A DNA stretch of 64,000 bases from Ipomoea triloba. Its lineage: Eukaryota; Streptophyta; Magnoliopsida; Solanales; Convolvulaceae. The stretch lies in the NCBI RefSeq assembly GCF_003576645.1, contig NC_044929.1, forward strand, positions 23,411,968 through 23,475,967, read 5' to 3'. The notes below the pieces were generated by a model, which was given only the letters and a program-made list of their open reading frames with translations, was not told the DNA's origin and did not search any database. Position numbers and translations under genes: made by a program. Shown piece by piece: positions 23,308 through 36,344 of this stretch. The stretch's first letter is position 1; each line of letters opens with the position of its first letter.

Positions 23308-26209
23308 CAATAATAATATACACATTATATATTGGAGTTATATGTTAGTTGTTACCTAAAATATAAATATAAAATTTATAAAAACATTTTACATTATTAT
23401 TATTATTTACAATAATTTAAATATCTAAAATATAAATAAAATTAAAATTTTAATATAAAATATTAATATTGGGCACCTATTTTTTGCGCATCGCGCATAA
23501 GAAAAACTAGTCAACATAATATGATGTGTACATGCAAACTCATATATTATTTTATGAATATTTAAAATTTAGTAAAATCAATTTTAGTTTTACGAGTATT
23601 AACAAAATAACAGTTTTGATTTACATGTTTAATTACTATCAATATTCATCCACGGTTATTATTTTTGTGCCAATATTGATCACACAGGTCACCTCTCCAA
23701 ATAAGACATGTTGGATTGTATAATTTGTAAGGGCATTTTTGTTCATTCATGTATAATATGCCAACTCCATTAATGTATGAACTCAAACCCAAAATATGTC
23801 GAGGCTTTTTGTATTCCGTTATAAATGCCATGTCCAAGTGGGGAGTCCCATTGAAAATGGCTTCGCCTTCACATGTATAGGAGACTCTGCACAACTTGTA
23901 AGTATTATAAGTGCCAATGACAATGATTGAGAATCCCTGATTCGGCCGTCATCTTGTTCATTAGCTTGCCGCTTGATGCGGCGGCAACACGCCTCCCTTG
24001 GCTGTCAACCACCACACATCCCACGGTTTCAGAAGCATACACTCTTATGGATGTTCATCTAGATTATTGGACTCTCCGTCGCAACCCCACATGGCTACAT
24101 GTGGACTTTGACAGTGAAATCATGTAATAAAACTGTTCCATTTTCAATGGCCGTCATCAAGAATTGGTAATCAAATAATCACGGTTGCCTACTTACATCT
24201 TTTATATTAACTTAATATGGTAAAAGATAAATTTTGATTAGAATATTTTATTATTTAATTATTTAATCCTCCTTATTCAGAGATTGAAGCGGATTCAATA
24301 ATGGAACATATTTTGGATGGGAGTTCATTCATTAATGAAATTGACATATTATATATGAATGGACAAAAATACAATTACAAATTACACATTCCGGTATTTT
24401 GTTAATACTCGTGAAACCAAAATTGATATTTGCTTATTTAAAATTATGTATTAATTATAACACATAAATACTACGTATTATATCAAAAAAACTTATCCAA
24501 AATAAACAATCACATATTTGCTCACACTAAGATTTGAACACCTAACCTATCACACCCTTTTTTTCTCAAGCAAATTTTTAATACAAATAAAATTGTACGG
24601 AGTATATAATCATATTTTATAATGGTATTTAATTATATTTTGTAATTAAATAACAAGATAAGTGTGTAATAACGTGGTAATTGGTAACTTTCACTTTGCA
24701 ATAGGTAATATATAAGCCGATATGGCAAATTGGCAATGAAGATTAAATACTATAGTATATGAATTTTATACATACCACTTTAATCGTTTAATTAGCTTTG
24801 GCTCTTATAAAATGTAGTCTTTAATAGTTTCTGCACAAATAATATAAAATATTCTTAGAATACGATTAATTATTGTTTTAAATATGCATTGATACCTCGA
24901 TAACAAGTGATTGATCAAAATATATTATTTTTACTAATTTAGAATATTCTCTGAGCACATTATTGCAAGTGTATACTATAAATGGTGGGGTAAGACTTAA
25001 GAGCATCATCGAGAAACCAAGGCATGCAGAATATAAGAATGAGAAACCAAACCAGTGGTATCATTAAAGGTGTCAATTAAGAAAAAAGAAATTCTGTGAT
25101 GGCACTCCATCATATCCTTGCTTTTAAGGGTCTTCGAATGCAACGCAACGCACAAACATTGGCAACTTCCCCGAAAATGGAAATTCGCATTCGTACGCAC
25201 AAAGCAATACGAGGTGGTTGGTACAAATTTTGACAACGGGGCAGCATATAACCTTTGTTTTTATGACACTATCTTCACACGCGTTTTTCAATGGCTTGTG
25301 ATTTGGGCTAATACATTTCGGTCAAAATATCAGTTCGTTAACAATTTCTTTCAAAATTTTCATTTACCAAAACAGCATGAGCCTGTTCAACTATGCATAT
25401 AAAGTTGCAGTATTATATATTTGTGGTCTATTTTATAGATTTCAGTTTTGAATCAAGTTGATGTGCAAGTAACAGGCTTTTATAAATGTCATTGTATAGT
25501 AGTGGTTAGCTTAGTGTGATGCATGCTGCCCAACTACACTTCTCAAGAGCCTCAAAGCTTAGCCAAATTCTCAACCACTAGGAGTAACACACGAAAACTA
25601 TGTTGTAAACAAGTGTATAGCTTAACATTTGGAGTATTTTAGAAAAATAAAAGATTTTTATAAACGAACGGTCTTCGACCATTTTTTTTTGGGTGGGTGA
25701 TGATGAAAATAACAATCACTATTTGAGAGTGTGTCTTGGATAAATCTCACATTATGACTCTAAGTTATCGATAAGTGACCGACTCAAACAAAAAAAGTCA
25801 ATAGAACGCTTCTGCAAACCCGTAACTTGATAATAGTTGTTCAATAGTCTTGGACCTTTGAACGACATTAGAGATGACGTTATACATTTAGTTAACATAT
25901 TACACAATTTTAGTTTAGAAATGTAGGTAAATAAACTAAAGCTACATAATAAGTTAATTGTTGATACATAATATGTTAACTGCAATTATATAATTGGAAT
26001 CAATTTTCATAATGCACATAATAAGCATGGTCTATGATATAACGATTACATATACTAATATACATAAAGGAATAAAAGGATGACCCAACAATCAATTGTA
26101 ATTGGGCCGGACCATGCTATATGTTGTCAATGGCCCGAGCAGGTCAATACGCAAGAGAGAAAAAATTTATAAAAGAAGAAAAACTTGAGGCATGGGCCCA
26201 GTCAAAGTG
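22990..26209. other. intergenic stretch, very AT-rich
   Basis: About 3.2 kb without a convincing gene. It contains a (TAA)n microsatellite at about 23273-23319. Short open frames at 23527-24127 and 25118-25402 show no recognisable protein pattern. A GC-richer patch at 23930-24120 is unexplained. Confidence 0.55.
23273..23319. repeat. (TAA)n microsatellite
   Basis: About fifteen units with one interruption (ACAACAA). Likely length-variable. Confidence 0.85.
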
Positions 26210-26355
26210 ATTGGCCCCACAATCTCCACGGAAACGGAAGAAGCCTAAGAGCCACGCGGCGAGTTTTGATTGGTCGAAACATGTTAAAATGATCTCTGAT
26301 TGGTCAGTTTTGCGCAAGACCACGTTGCAAAAAGTGAAGCCCGTTGTTGACGTCC
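26210..26355 (+). promoter_or_regulatory. ERdj3B promoter region with CCAAT-type and bZIP-type sites
   Basis: Upstream of the ERdj3B gene there are three ATTGG words (inverted CCAAT) at 26210-26214, 26269-26273 and 26299-26303, CCACG words at about 26226, 26252 and 26320, and TGACGTCC at 26348-26355. Plant ER-stress promoters combine CCAAT boxes with CCACG or TGACGT sites bound by NF-Y and bZIP28/bZIP60. I do not see an exact ERSE (CCAAT-N9-CCACG); the parts are present with different spacing. Confidence 0.4.
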
Positions 26356-26565
26356 AACGTCCGCCCAGCCTCAGCCAAGTATACTCTCCCGGGGTCCGTA
26401 TTACATTACATTAATCGGAGTGTAAGAACAGCAGTTAAACCAAAGTGTTACGAATCTATCGCCATTGGCGCTCATTATAGATTTGTTACAGATCCAATTG
26501 AGAGCATAAGATTTTGTTGTGCAGATATTCAGAGCTTCGGGATTTGATCTGTGTGCCAAACAGAT

Positions 26566-29500
26566 ATGGCGCATCGAGGATCAAAATTGCTGGTCCTGTT
26601 ATTGTGTTTATCGTACTCGCTAATTGCCATTGCAGCGTAAGTATTTTGCTCCTTCCTACGCATCACTGTGTTGCGTATTCGGTAGTTTTGGTGAGTAGTA
26701 ATTTTATTGATTTTCCAGTAAGAGTTATTACGACATTCTGCAAGTTCCGAAAGGTGCTTCGGAGGACCAGATCAAACGCGCGTATAGGAAACTGGCACTG
26801 AAGTATCATCCGGATAAGAATCCAGGAAATGAGGAAGCTAATAAGAAATTTGCTGAAATAAATAATGGTATGGACCAAATTTGTACACAAGCTCTGAATT
26901 ATTAATTTGATTGATTTTTGAGTTTTGTCTATGTAATTACTAGCATTTGGCGATTGTCACAATCATTTGAACTGCTAGTTAATTAGTGTCTTTCATTATC
27001 AGCTTATGAAGTCCTATCCGACAGTGAGAAGAGGAATATTTACGATAGGTATGGGGAAGAGGGTCTTAAACAGCATACTGCAAGTGGAGGAGGTAGAGGT
27101 GCCGGAATGAACATCCAAGACATATTCAGCTCGTAAGTTAACCCACTTCTTTATTAGTTTGGCTCTCGATTTTATTTCCAGTGAATGCTAATTTTTGTAT
27201 TCTCATTGTTAAGCCATTTGGTCATTTTGCCCATATAGCTGTTCTACTAGGCCTCACCAAAATTTTCCTTGATGTACAGTCTAAGGACATGAACTGTGCT
27301 TTGTGAATTGTGACCAAAATGTATAGCTTCTCTATATGTCCCTATAGGCCTATATATTTATGACATGACTTTGTAGACCTATATATTTATGACATGACTT
27401 TACAGACCTATGTATTTATAGTGGATTCATTTAAGATAACATAGGAATGATGTTGTTTAAGTTGTTGCTTCTTGTCTTTCCTTGTTAGTACTTAGTACAA
27501 TATTAATGATGCAACATTGAGCTGTCCCACCAAGCTTGATACTTCTTCCTTTTACTTCTCAGCAATAAGTTCTCTTCAAATGTTGTTTTTGGTATTTTCT
27601 TATTCTTATTTCCATGAAGTTCCATGTGCTTCTCTCCTACGTTTGAAATGATTAGCACACCTCTATGAAAACTTGATATATGTATCATATACATGATCAA
27701 GCTAGGGGTAGAGTCGTAGAGACATGGGGTCAACACCTTATGAATTATTAAAAAACTAATGCATCATATAAAATTTACAATTTTCCTCTAAAGTTGTGAT
27801 TTTTTGTGCTTTCAACAATCAATCAATATAGCTTAAGGTAAAATAAGTACTTAAAAGATTTTTTCCCACCTCTATTTCAGGCCATCAAAATTGAATTGGT
27901 ATTTATTATTTAGGATTTAGATTGCTTTTTAGGAATCATACTAAATCAAATTTAAACTAGAATTTGCTGAAAAACTAAATAACTCCTAAAATATACATCT
28001 ACCTGGGCATTGGAATAAACTGTTTTTACATCTAGTAATTCTAGTTACTTGCTATAATTGCATATTTGCATCTCGGGATTAATTACATTATTATTGTTAT
28101 TAGATATGACAGTATTATAGGAATAGTAATTTCTTATGTTGTCTTTTAAATTTAATTTTTAAAATTCTCCCCATTCTTTTAAATTTGAGGGGGAGCATGA
28201 TTACGGGAACCTAAATTTGCATACTTACAATAATTTTATGGGGTATAAAATATAAAATTGTAAATTTGAGGGTAGGCATCAATACTCGATAGTATTGTGG
28301 CTCCACAATTGGTTCAAGCTATCATATTTCCAAATCGTTATTAAGAATCTTTAATTATATGTTGAGACTTGAAAGATTGTATAATAATTCTTAATACATA
28401 AAAGAAGCCTTAAAAGTGCATATATTTCTGCTTAATGGCATTCATCTATGAGATTATGCACTTGCTTCGTCCAACTTTTTTTGGGGCCTATCTACCCTTA
28501 AGAGTAGAAGCTAGGCTAAACACTTAATATATGAAAAGAGCTTTTTAAGGATAACGTAAGAGGGAAATACTTCTTTGTCAAGAAGCTACTAAATTGATGC
28601 CTCTTGAAAAATAGGTTTTATTTTGAGAAGCTCAACCTTGGCCAACATGAGCTGCATGCTTTCTACTAACTGCAATTAAGATTATTTTTTATTTTTATTA
28701 GATTCTAACTTATTGTTAAGCTGTTTAAGTTTCTTCGCCTCAACTGTTTGCTTTGATGGTCTGTCTTGCTCATAAAATTAGAATTCTTATAGGTTTTTTG
28801 GGGGAGGCTCAATGGAAGAAGAAGAAGAGAAGATTGCAAAAGGTGATGATGTAATTATTGATTTGGATGCATCACTCGAAGATTTATACATGGGTGGTTC
28901 GCAGAAGGTATGCATTTTGACTAATATCTATATTTATACCAATATACCATATAATTCTTGATTCCTCTATGCTGCTTTTCATAATGGATGATTCTATGCC
29001 CCCGTGTATTAATGTCATTTATGAAAGATCTTTACATTTGGAAAATTTATCTACTTTAATGGATAGAATTCTTCTTTTTACTCTTATTTACTGTAAGAGA
29101 ATTCTTTTACAGTTACAGGCTAACTTTCATCTAGAGGATCTTTGGCCTACAGTCTTCTGTTTAACATTTAAGTGCACATCACTTTCTGCATTTGAAACAT
29201 TATATATGTTTTCCTTGAATCCAACAGGTTTGGAGGGAGAAGAATATTTTAAAGCCAGCACCTGGTAAGAGGCGATGTAACTGCCGCAATGAGGTTTACC
29301 ACAGGCAAATTGGTCCAGGGATGTTTCAGCAGATGACAGAACAGGTACTGTTTCAAATCCATTGAGATCATTAACCAAGTTGAGTAATTGTATTCTCTGG
29401 ATGATGACATAGCATATACAGGTATCAATACTAGGCATATATGTTCTCTTGAGCTGATTCTAGATTTTATGTTGTGCTCTTCCAGGTCTGTGATCAATGC

Positions 29501-29881
29501 CCTAATGTGAAGTTTGAAAGGGAAGGCTATTACATTACTGTGGATATTGAAAAAGGGATGCAAGATGGGCAAGTAAGCAAATCTTCTAGTTTACTATGAA
29601 ATACTTGATTGATCTTTACATTTATTATACTCAAACATTCCTGGCATAAGTTCATAACACCTGATTTTGGTGTTTAGTGGCTATATTTTCCCCTTTTCTC
29701 TTGTTGAGCGGTGGATGATAATAAGTAAGCAATTAACAAATGGTGCACCCACTGCATAATTTATATGATATCTTGGACCTTCTATACTTTTTGTACTTGT
29801 GGCAAAGCATGACTATGATCTCATAATACATTTTACATGGCAGCAACTGGAAATCACATTTTGATTGCCTCCCCCTCCCCC

Positions 29882-29913
<32 letters not shown>

Positions 29914-30784
29914 TAGATGGGTATTTCAGTTTACTGTATACCATAAATAATATGCATGCTTGTTGTTGACAGGAAGTGGTCTTTTATGAAGATGGTGAGC
30001 CTAAAGTAGATGGTGAACCCGGAGATCTAAAGGTTATCCATAGTTCTTAAAATGGTATCACATTATCGCATATATGTGCTGGCTATAATTTCTTTCTTTG
30101 TTTTTCTCTTTTGGGGATACAGTTTCGCATTCGTACAGCTCCACATGATCAATTCAAGAGAGAAGGCAATGACCTTCACACTACTGTCACAATCACTCTG
30201 GTATTCTTCATGTCCTCTTTCTTTGTGTTATATTAGAAGCTATATTTTTTCCTAAAAATCATCATTTCCAAGAAGGTATTTAGTCTTTTTTTTATTCTAG
30301 TTCTTCTTCCAACATGATGCTATGTAGATTTTGTCAACTATGCAAATTAGTTTTGAATATAAAACTGTGTATGTGTGTAATGCTGCTTTTCATATTGAAT
30401 TTACTTGTGGAACTGATTCCTCCCTCCCACCCTGTTCTGGTTTTTATCCAGGTGCAAGCGCTTGTTGGGTTTGAAAAGACCATTAAACACCTTGATGATC
30501 ATCTTGTGGACATTGGCTCCAAGGTTAGATCTTCAGTTTGAAAAATTCAGTGGCAGGGTACTTGTGTAGTCGTGCTTGCAAATATGAACAAATAGTAAAT
30601 GATGATAACAATGTGTTGTGTTCAGGGGATCACGAAGCCAAAGGAAGTGAAGAAGTTCAAGGGTGAAGGCATGCCACTTCATTTTAGTAACAAGAAGGGT
30701 GATCTATATGTGACATTTGAGGTTCTCTTCCCCACATCATTGACAGCAGAGCAGAAGACCAAGATCAAGGAAGTTCTTGGATAG
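26566..30784 (+). CDS. ERDJ3B: ER-lumenal DnaJ co-chaperone ERdj3B (DNAJB11-like)
   Basis: Ten exons: 26566-26636, 26719-26867, 27003-27132, 28793-28907, 29228-29344, 29486-29572, 29973-30032, 30123-30200, 30452-30523, 30626-30784; sum 1,038 bases, 345 residues. A signal peptide ([18 protein letters not shown]) leads into a J domain ([18 protein letters not shown]) with HPD at residues 54-56 and the [10 protein letters not shown] helix. A short Gly-rich linker and FFGGG follow, then the substrate-binding domain with the paired cysteines RRCNC (172, 174) and VCDQC (196, 199), and the C-terminal [19 protein letters not shown] block. ERdj3B stimulates the ER Hsp70 BiP and, in Arabidopsis, forms a complex with SDF2 needed for maturation of the immune receptor EFR. 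No KDEL, as in the family. The third intron is large (1.66 kb). Confidence 0.97.
29883..29908. repeat. (GTCT)n microsatellite in an ERdj3B intron
   Basis: About six tandem TGTC units in the intron between exons 6 and 7. Confidence 0.8.
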
Positions 30785-32067
30785 GCTGCTGTTTTTTGTC
30801 TATCGTGTTTTGCTACAATGAGTTTCATACGAGATATGTTCTCAATGAACCAACCTCTTTTTAGGGAGTAGCATAATTGGTCTGAATTCCATTTTTACTA
30901 GCAGTCCAGCAATTTTCACGGCTATTGTCATAGTATTTTCCTCCCTTTTTTTTTACCATTAGTAATTTGTCACGACTCAGGATAGAGACCGGCTGCTTAG
31001 CAGCGCAGCGCAAGTGCTATGATGGATTCTTGATACTATATTTGTACTAAAAGAATCATTAATGTAGAATTCCAGGAATGGGAATTTGTATATTTCTAGC
31101 AATAGTTTATTTTATTCCGTATACGATCAATTTTATAAACTTGGTGGCACAACAGAGAGGGACGTGTGCCTGCAAAATTGACAGAATCTCACACGAGTAA
31201 GATTTTGGGAATGCTGGTGCTTTATGAATACGTCACGTTTCCTTTTGTAGCTGGTCTGCATACAATGACGTGGCAATCTTATTCGCGCCTGTCTCTCCAA
31301 TTCCAAATCCGTAATTGCATGCCCCACGTCACGCGCTTCCTTTACAGTTAGTTTACACACGAAATAAACGCTGCAATATTTTAGCTCCTAAAGTTAAAAA
31401 GTCTTCTTTGAAAACATACTTAATTTATCAATTAATTTTAATTTACTTAATTAATTATTTAATTTAATTTAATTTAATTATTTTTTTTGTAATAATTTAT
31501 TATTTTAAAATGTTAAAATTAAAAAAAAATTGTTTAAATTAATTTTTTATATCATATAATTAATTATTAATTAACGATTAATTTACTAGATATTTTTATG
31601 ACCTGTTAATATTATTAGCTAAATTCAGTTTGTATTCGGAATTATACGGCGTCTGACGTTTCTGATTCAAAAAGGGATTAAGCCGAAAATATCGTTTAAT
31701 CAAGTTGGGGAAGAGAGAGAGAGAGAGAGAGAGGTGGTTGGTCACCTGTTTGCTTTTAAACTCTGAAGAAGAAACCTCCTTTCTCCCCTCTACATTTAAC
31801 ATTTTGCACCGCCATCCAGGCACCAGCTATTCCTCTCCACCATTGTTGGTACTACAAGTCAAGAACAAGCTCTCCTAAATTCACAGATTGTTGTTAACCT
31901 TAGTCCTTAACTCCTCGCTTTCCTCGCATTGCATGCCCACTGGCACCCCGCCCCTCTTTATATTCCAATTCTAACAACAAGAAGGAATTGATTTGAGAGG
32001 CAAATTAGAAAATCTAGGTAGCTAGCTATAGCTCAAATTAAGATTATTATTATAACTTCAGTTCTCG
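30785..32067. other. intergenic stretch between ERdj3B and the lipase gene
   Basis: Contains the ERdj3B 3' UTR, an AT-rich core (31420-31590) made of ATTTAATT-like words, a (GA)n run at about 31711-31733 and the lipase 5' leader. ACGT words occur at about 31230-31335 (TACGTCACG, ATGACGTGG, CCCACGTCACG) and may be bZIP sites of the lipase promoter. Confidence 0.5.
31711..31733. repeat. (GA)n microsatellite upstream of the lipase gene
   Basis: About eleven GA units, 335 bases before the start codon. GA/CT runs near plant transcription starts are common and can bind BPC proteins. Confidence 0.8.
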
Positions 32068-34811
32068 ATGGATAGTCTGTGTTTGAAGGCAGGGATTCCG
32101 GGAATAGCCACGCCAATCGCCGCCGTCGGCGCCGCTGGATTGGATTTCCGTATGACTCATAATACAACATCTCATATTACTTCCTCCGCTGCTGGACGAC
32201 CTACGGCGGCCTTGTCTGTGGACAAGCCCTCGCCCTCGCCTTGGGGCTTCTCTTTCCGGCATCCGCTTAGATCTCTGTGGCCCGGGAGTAGAAACCGCTT
32301 CGATGCCGTTGCGGTGGACGGCCCCCCCGTTTTGGTGGACGATAAGGAAGAGAAGATAGATGCGGAGGAGGAGCAGAATGTGAATTGGGTGATGAAGATC
32401 CTCCGCGTGCGATCTCTGCGCAAGGAAGAAGAAGAAGATGAAGATGAAGCACAATCTGACGGATTTGATGGATCGGAAGCTAAAATGGAAGACAGAATTG
32501 GTGTTTCAGAGGAGAACGATTGTGCGCAGATCGGCACATGTATTGGAGCTGATGGTGACTGCGATGTCTGCGCTGTTGATGATGACGACGGCAATATAGA
32601 ATTCGACAGAAATTCCTTCTCCAAACTGCTACGACGGGTGTCACTAGCCGAGGCTAGGTTATATGCTCAGATGGCTCATCTCGGAAGTTTGGCTTATTCC
32701 ATACCCCAGATCAAGGTATGTTTCATCATAGGATTTAGGATTTGACATAGATTCTGCATCTTTAAATCATAAACCCTTCCGTTCTACCAATTTTCCTGTC
32801 TGGTCTATTTTCTGCTAGTTTTTTTCATTGCTTCAATTGATTAACAAGATGTTATGGATCAAATGTTTTAGCCGCTGTCTGCTTTATCTGTTTTGCTTCC
32901 AGACTAGATATTTTTGTTTTTTAGCAATGATGTGAATAATAGACCTCTGAACACCTTATTCTATGGCAGGCTGAGAATCTTTTAAGACGCCAGAAATTAC
33001 GCTTCATTACCTCATCATTGGAGAAGAAACAGCATGCATTGAAAGCTGAGAAAGAAAGGGAATTGGTGGAAGACCAGCTGAGAAAAGAGAATGAAGTTGC
33101 TCAAACAAATGAAGCTGAGAGGAATGAAGTGAATCTGAAAGAAAATGAATCCAATAAGAGCGGTGGAAATAGAATAAGTGCATCTGCTGTATACCATATA
33201 GCTGCCTCTGCTGCTTCATACTTGCATTCCCACACAACCAGCTTTCTGACCAGGTCTCCAGTGAATGGAGATATGCCTAAGAGGACCATTGGAAGAGATG
33301 ACGATGTAGATGTGATGAATGAGGAAGTTGCTTCGCTAATGGCCACTACTGAATCGGTAACATCCGTGGTTGCTGCAAAGGAGGAAGTAAAGCAGGCTGT
33401 TGCAGATGATCTGAACTCAACACATTCGTCCCCGTGTGAGTGGTTTGCTTGTGATGATGATCAAAGTGGAACAAGATATTTTGTCATTCAGGGATCTGAG
33501 ACACTGGCATCATGGCAAGCCAATCTTCTCTTTGAACCTGCTAAATTTGAGGTAATTATGAAATGCACCATATTTGTTGACTGCTTTGTTAAGATCCTCT
33601 CTGTAAATTGGTTATTTAAACCATGTCTTATTTCTTCAGGGTCTAGATGTGCCTGTGCACAGAGGTATTTACGAGGCTGCAAAAGGCATGTATGAACAGA
33701 TGCTGCCAGAAATCCGTGCTCACATTTCATCCATAGGTGATCGTGCCAAATTTCGTTTCACTGGACACTCCCTTGGTGGGAGTTTATCGTTACTTTTAAA
33801 TCTGATGCTGCTAATAAGAGGCGAAGTTCCTCCACACTCTTTACTGCCCGTTATAACTTTTGGTTCACCATCAGTCATGTGTGGAGGAGACCGCCTCCTC
33901 AGGAAACTTGGGCTGCCTCAGAGTCATGTCCAGTCAATTACAATGCATCGAGACATTGTACCCCGAGCCTTCTCTTGCAATTATCCCAATCATGTTGCTG
34001 AATTTCTTAAAGCTGTCAATAGTAACTTCCGCAACCATCCATGTCTGAACAACCAGGTAGACACCCTTCTTCATCTATCTTTTACTTTACCTCATGAAAG
34101 AAATTGTTAATGTGGCATGCTTTATTTACTTTGTTACATAGTATTCTTAAAATGGTTGTATTTAATAAATGTTTGTATGTTTGATGTGAGCAGAAGCTGT
34201 TGTATGCTCCAATGGGAGAGTTTTTGATTCTTCAGCCAGATGACAAGTTTTCTCCAAGCCATCACCTGCTTCCTACGGGATCAGGTCTATATCTACTAAG
34301 CTGTACAGCGGCTGATGCTATTAAGGCAGAGAAGCAAATCCGAGCTGCTCAGTTGGTGTTTTTAAACTCCCCACACCCACTCGAGATATTGAGTGACCGT
34401 GCTGCATATGGCTCTGGAGGAACGGTTCAAAGAGATCATGACATGAGCTCATACATGAAATCTATCCGCAATGTTATCAAGAAAGAACTAAACCGCATTA
34501 GGAAAACCAAGAGAGCACACCGACGAAGAGTATGGTGGCCGCTTGTGGCAGTAGACGGGATCAATGGTGGTATTATTTTCCGGAGGCCTGTTGTGTCTGG
34601 TAACACGGGTAACGGCCAGTTCAACTTTGGTGGAATGATTCAAACTGGAAGAGAGTTCAACTTTGGTGGAATGATTCAAACTGGAAGAGAGTCATTGAAA
34701 CGGTTCAGCACGCTAGTTGCATCCCAGCACATGCATTTGCTTGTGGTGCTTATGCTCCCAGCCCGCTTGTTGGTATTAGGGACATTCTCCGCCACTAATA
34801 TACTACATTGA
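32068..34811 (+). CDS. PLIP: PLIP-type plastid lipase (class 3 lipase)
   Basis: Four exons: 32068-32715, 32970-33551, 33640-34056, 34194-34811; 754 residues. The N-terminus looks like a plastid transit peptide (Ser/Thr/Ala-rich) followed by long acidic regions. The conserved PLIP block [20 protein letters not shown] and [13 protein letters not shown] precedes the lipase fold: [20 protein letters not shown], then the nucleophile elbow TGHSLGGS with Ser454, the likely triad Asp515 in MHRDIVPR, and a His in SPSHHLLP. PLIPs release fatty acids from plastid membrane lipids; Arabidopsis PLIP1 feeds seed oil, and PLIP2/3 link abscisic acid to oxylipin (jasmonate) production. The linker between the N-terminal block and lipase fold is charged and may be coiled coil (33010-33130). 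Residues 692-715 are a perfect 12-residue tandem duplication. Which PLIP it is remains inference. Confidence 0.95.
34620..34691 (+). repeat. perfect 36 bp in-frame tandem duplication in the lipase gene
   Basis: Units 34620-34655 and 34656-34691 are identical and each encodes [12 protein letters not shown]. The duplication keeps the reading frame and lies after the catalytic domain, before the C-terminal hydrophobic stretch. Confidence 0.95.
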
Positions 34812-35603
34812 TTGGTTGATTGTTGAATGGAATGGAAGATGAATTAGAGGATTCGTTATTCATTTAGTTGCTGAAGCAACAAATGTTCCCTGGTTTTCAG
34901 AAGGGGAATGGTTGATTATACGTGATGATGATGATTCTTGTCATATGTAAACTAGAAGCAGGAGATTTACAATCAGATTTAGCCAGGTTTATACAGCCGC
35001 CTTGTTCAATTTCATGGAAATCCGACAACTATGTATATTAACTGTTTCATTGGATGGAACCCAGAAGTGTTCCAACCGCATTAAAAATTACCATTACTCC
35101 ACTTGTTTGATTCTGTTGGATAGTATGTAATGCTTTTTCCACATTTGGGTGGGTTCCAACTTCCAACTTTCAAATCATCCATCCTACATGGGATGTATAT
35201 GTTCTCTCTTTTTATCAATAAAATAATGCTACAGCTGTACGCCGACGTTAACTGTCATTATAGTACCTCAACTTTATAGTAACATGCTGGTTGGTGACAA
35301 TCCATGTGTTATGTTAATAATAAATACTATATATATAACATTCCCTGTATGTACCTTTAATTTCAAATTAACATACTAAAATAAAGTATCTAAGAGTAAA
35401 GAAATTGTAATTTCTTAAGAAAAAAACTAAGGTAAAAATAAAGTATTTGAGAATTAAAAAGAAAAAAACGAAATTAATCTTATTAATAATAATAATTATC
35501 ATTGTATCATCTATCACCAAATTAAAATTTATACATGATTCAATCTACAAATTGAGAAAATTGCAATTTCCTCTAACAATGGAGGCGTTGACCAGACTCA
35601 ACT

Positions 35604-35685
35604 CGCAATTTACTTGGGGGTTTTGGTGACAAGACAAATGGTCCCGCAATTTACTTGGGGGTTTTGGTGACAAGACAAATGGTCC
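35604..35685. repeat. 41 bp perfect tandem duplication
   Basis: Units 35604-35644 and 35645-35685 (start cgcaatttacttgggggttt) are identical. Confidence 0.95.
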
Positions 35686-35809
35686 CCTAGTGACTCCGAA
35701 AAACGCGGCATGATCCATTAATCATGAGGACAAATGGACAAATGGGTTATGCCTATCCATTCCAACAAGGCAGCTGCCTGCCTACGTGTACATGACTCGA
35801 TACACATCC

Positions 35810-35842
35810 CCAACCCCAACCCCAACCCAAACCCAAACCCTC
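35810..35842. repeat. short (CCCCAA/CCCAAA)n run
   Basis: Five or six C3-4A2-3 units in a row. It resembles, but does not match, plant telomere repeat CCCTAAA. Confidence 0.7.
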
Positions 35843-36262
35843 ACCCCTTCCCCGTCCCATTTGACTTCTCAATTTTGCACATCTTTCTCCAAATTCAATC
35901 ATCACTACCATTTTCCTTTTATCCATCCATGCAATAATGCCAAGATTCTGCATATTCTTGAACAGTATGAGGTCCTTTTGGGCGGCCTGTTCTTTCTTTC
36001 TGTCAAAAATTCCAAATTTTGGATGTGACAATACATATTGCCCAACTGGGGACCGCCACTGAATCTGTCTACACCCTCACATGGCAAAAACATGCTATAT
36101 CTATGCCACTTGACTAAAACATAAACCCAAATAGAAACTCAAAATCACAGTGGAACAAAACACAAGACTCAAAATTATTGAGAAGCAGTTGGAAGAAACC
36201 CAGAAAAAGACTGACTATTCAACTTAAACCATGCAAAGGGAGATTAGTACGATATGATTATC

Positions 36263-36344
36263 TATAATGATGGCCAAACTAAACAACAATATTAAAGGTG
36301 TCATATAATGATGGCCAAACTAAACAACAATATTAAAGGTGTCA
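36263..36344. repeat. 41 bp perfect tandem duplication
   Basis: Units 36263-36303 and 36304-36344 (start tataatgatggccaaactaa) are identical. Confidence 0.95.

Noticed and set aside
23927..24127. Small gene in a GC-richer patch
   Set aside because: The 66-residue frame has no recognisable motif, no splice partners and no promoter; left as unexplained sequence.
32172..32624. Minus-strand 150-residue open frame over lipase exon 1
   Set aside because: Shadow of the plus-strand coding exon with low-complexity serine content.
35810..35842. Interstitial telomere repeat
   Set aside because: Units are CCCCAA/CCCAAA, not CCCTAAA, and there are only a few; simple microsatellite.
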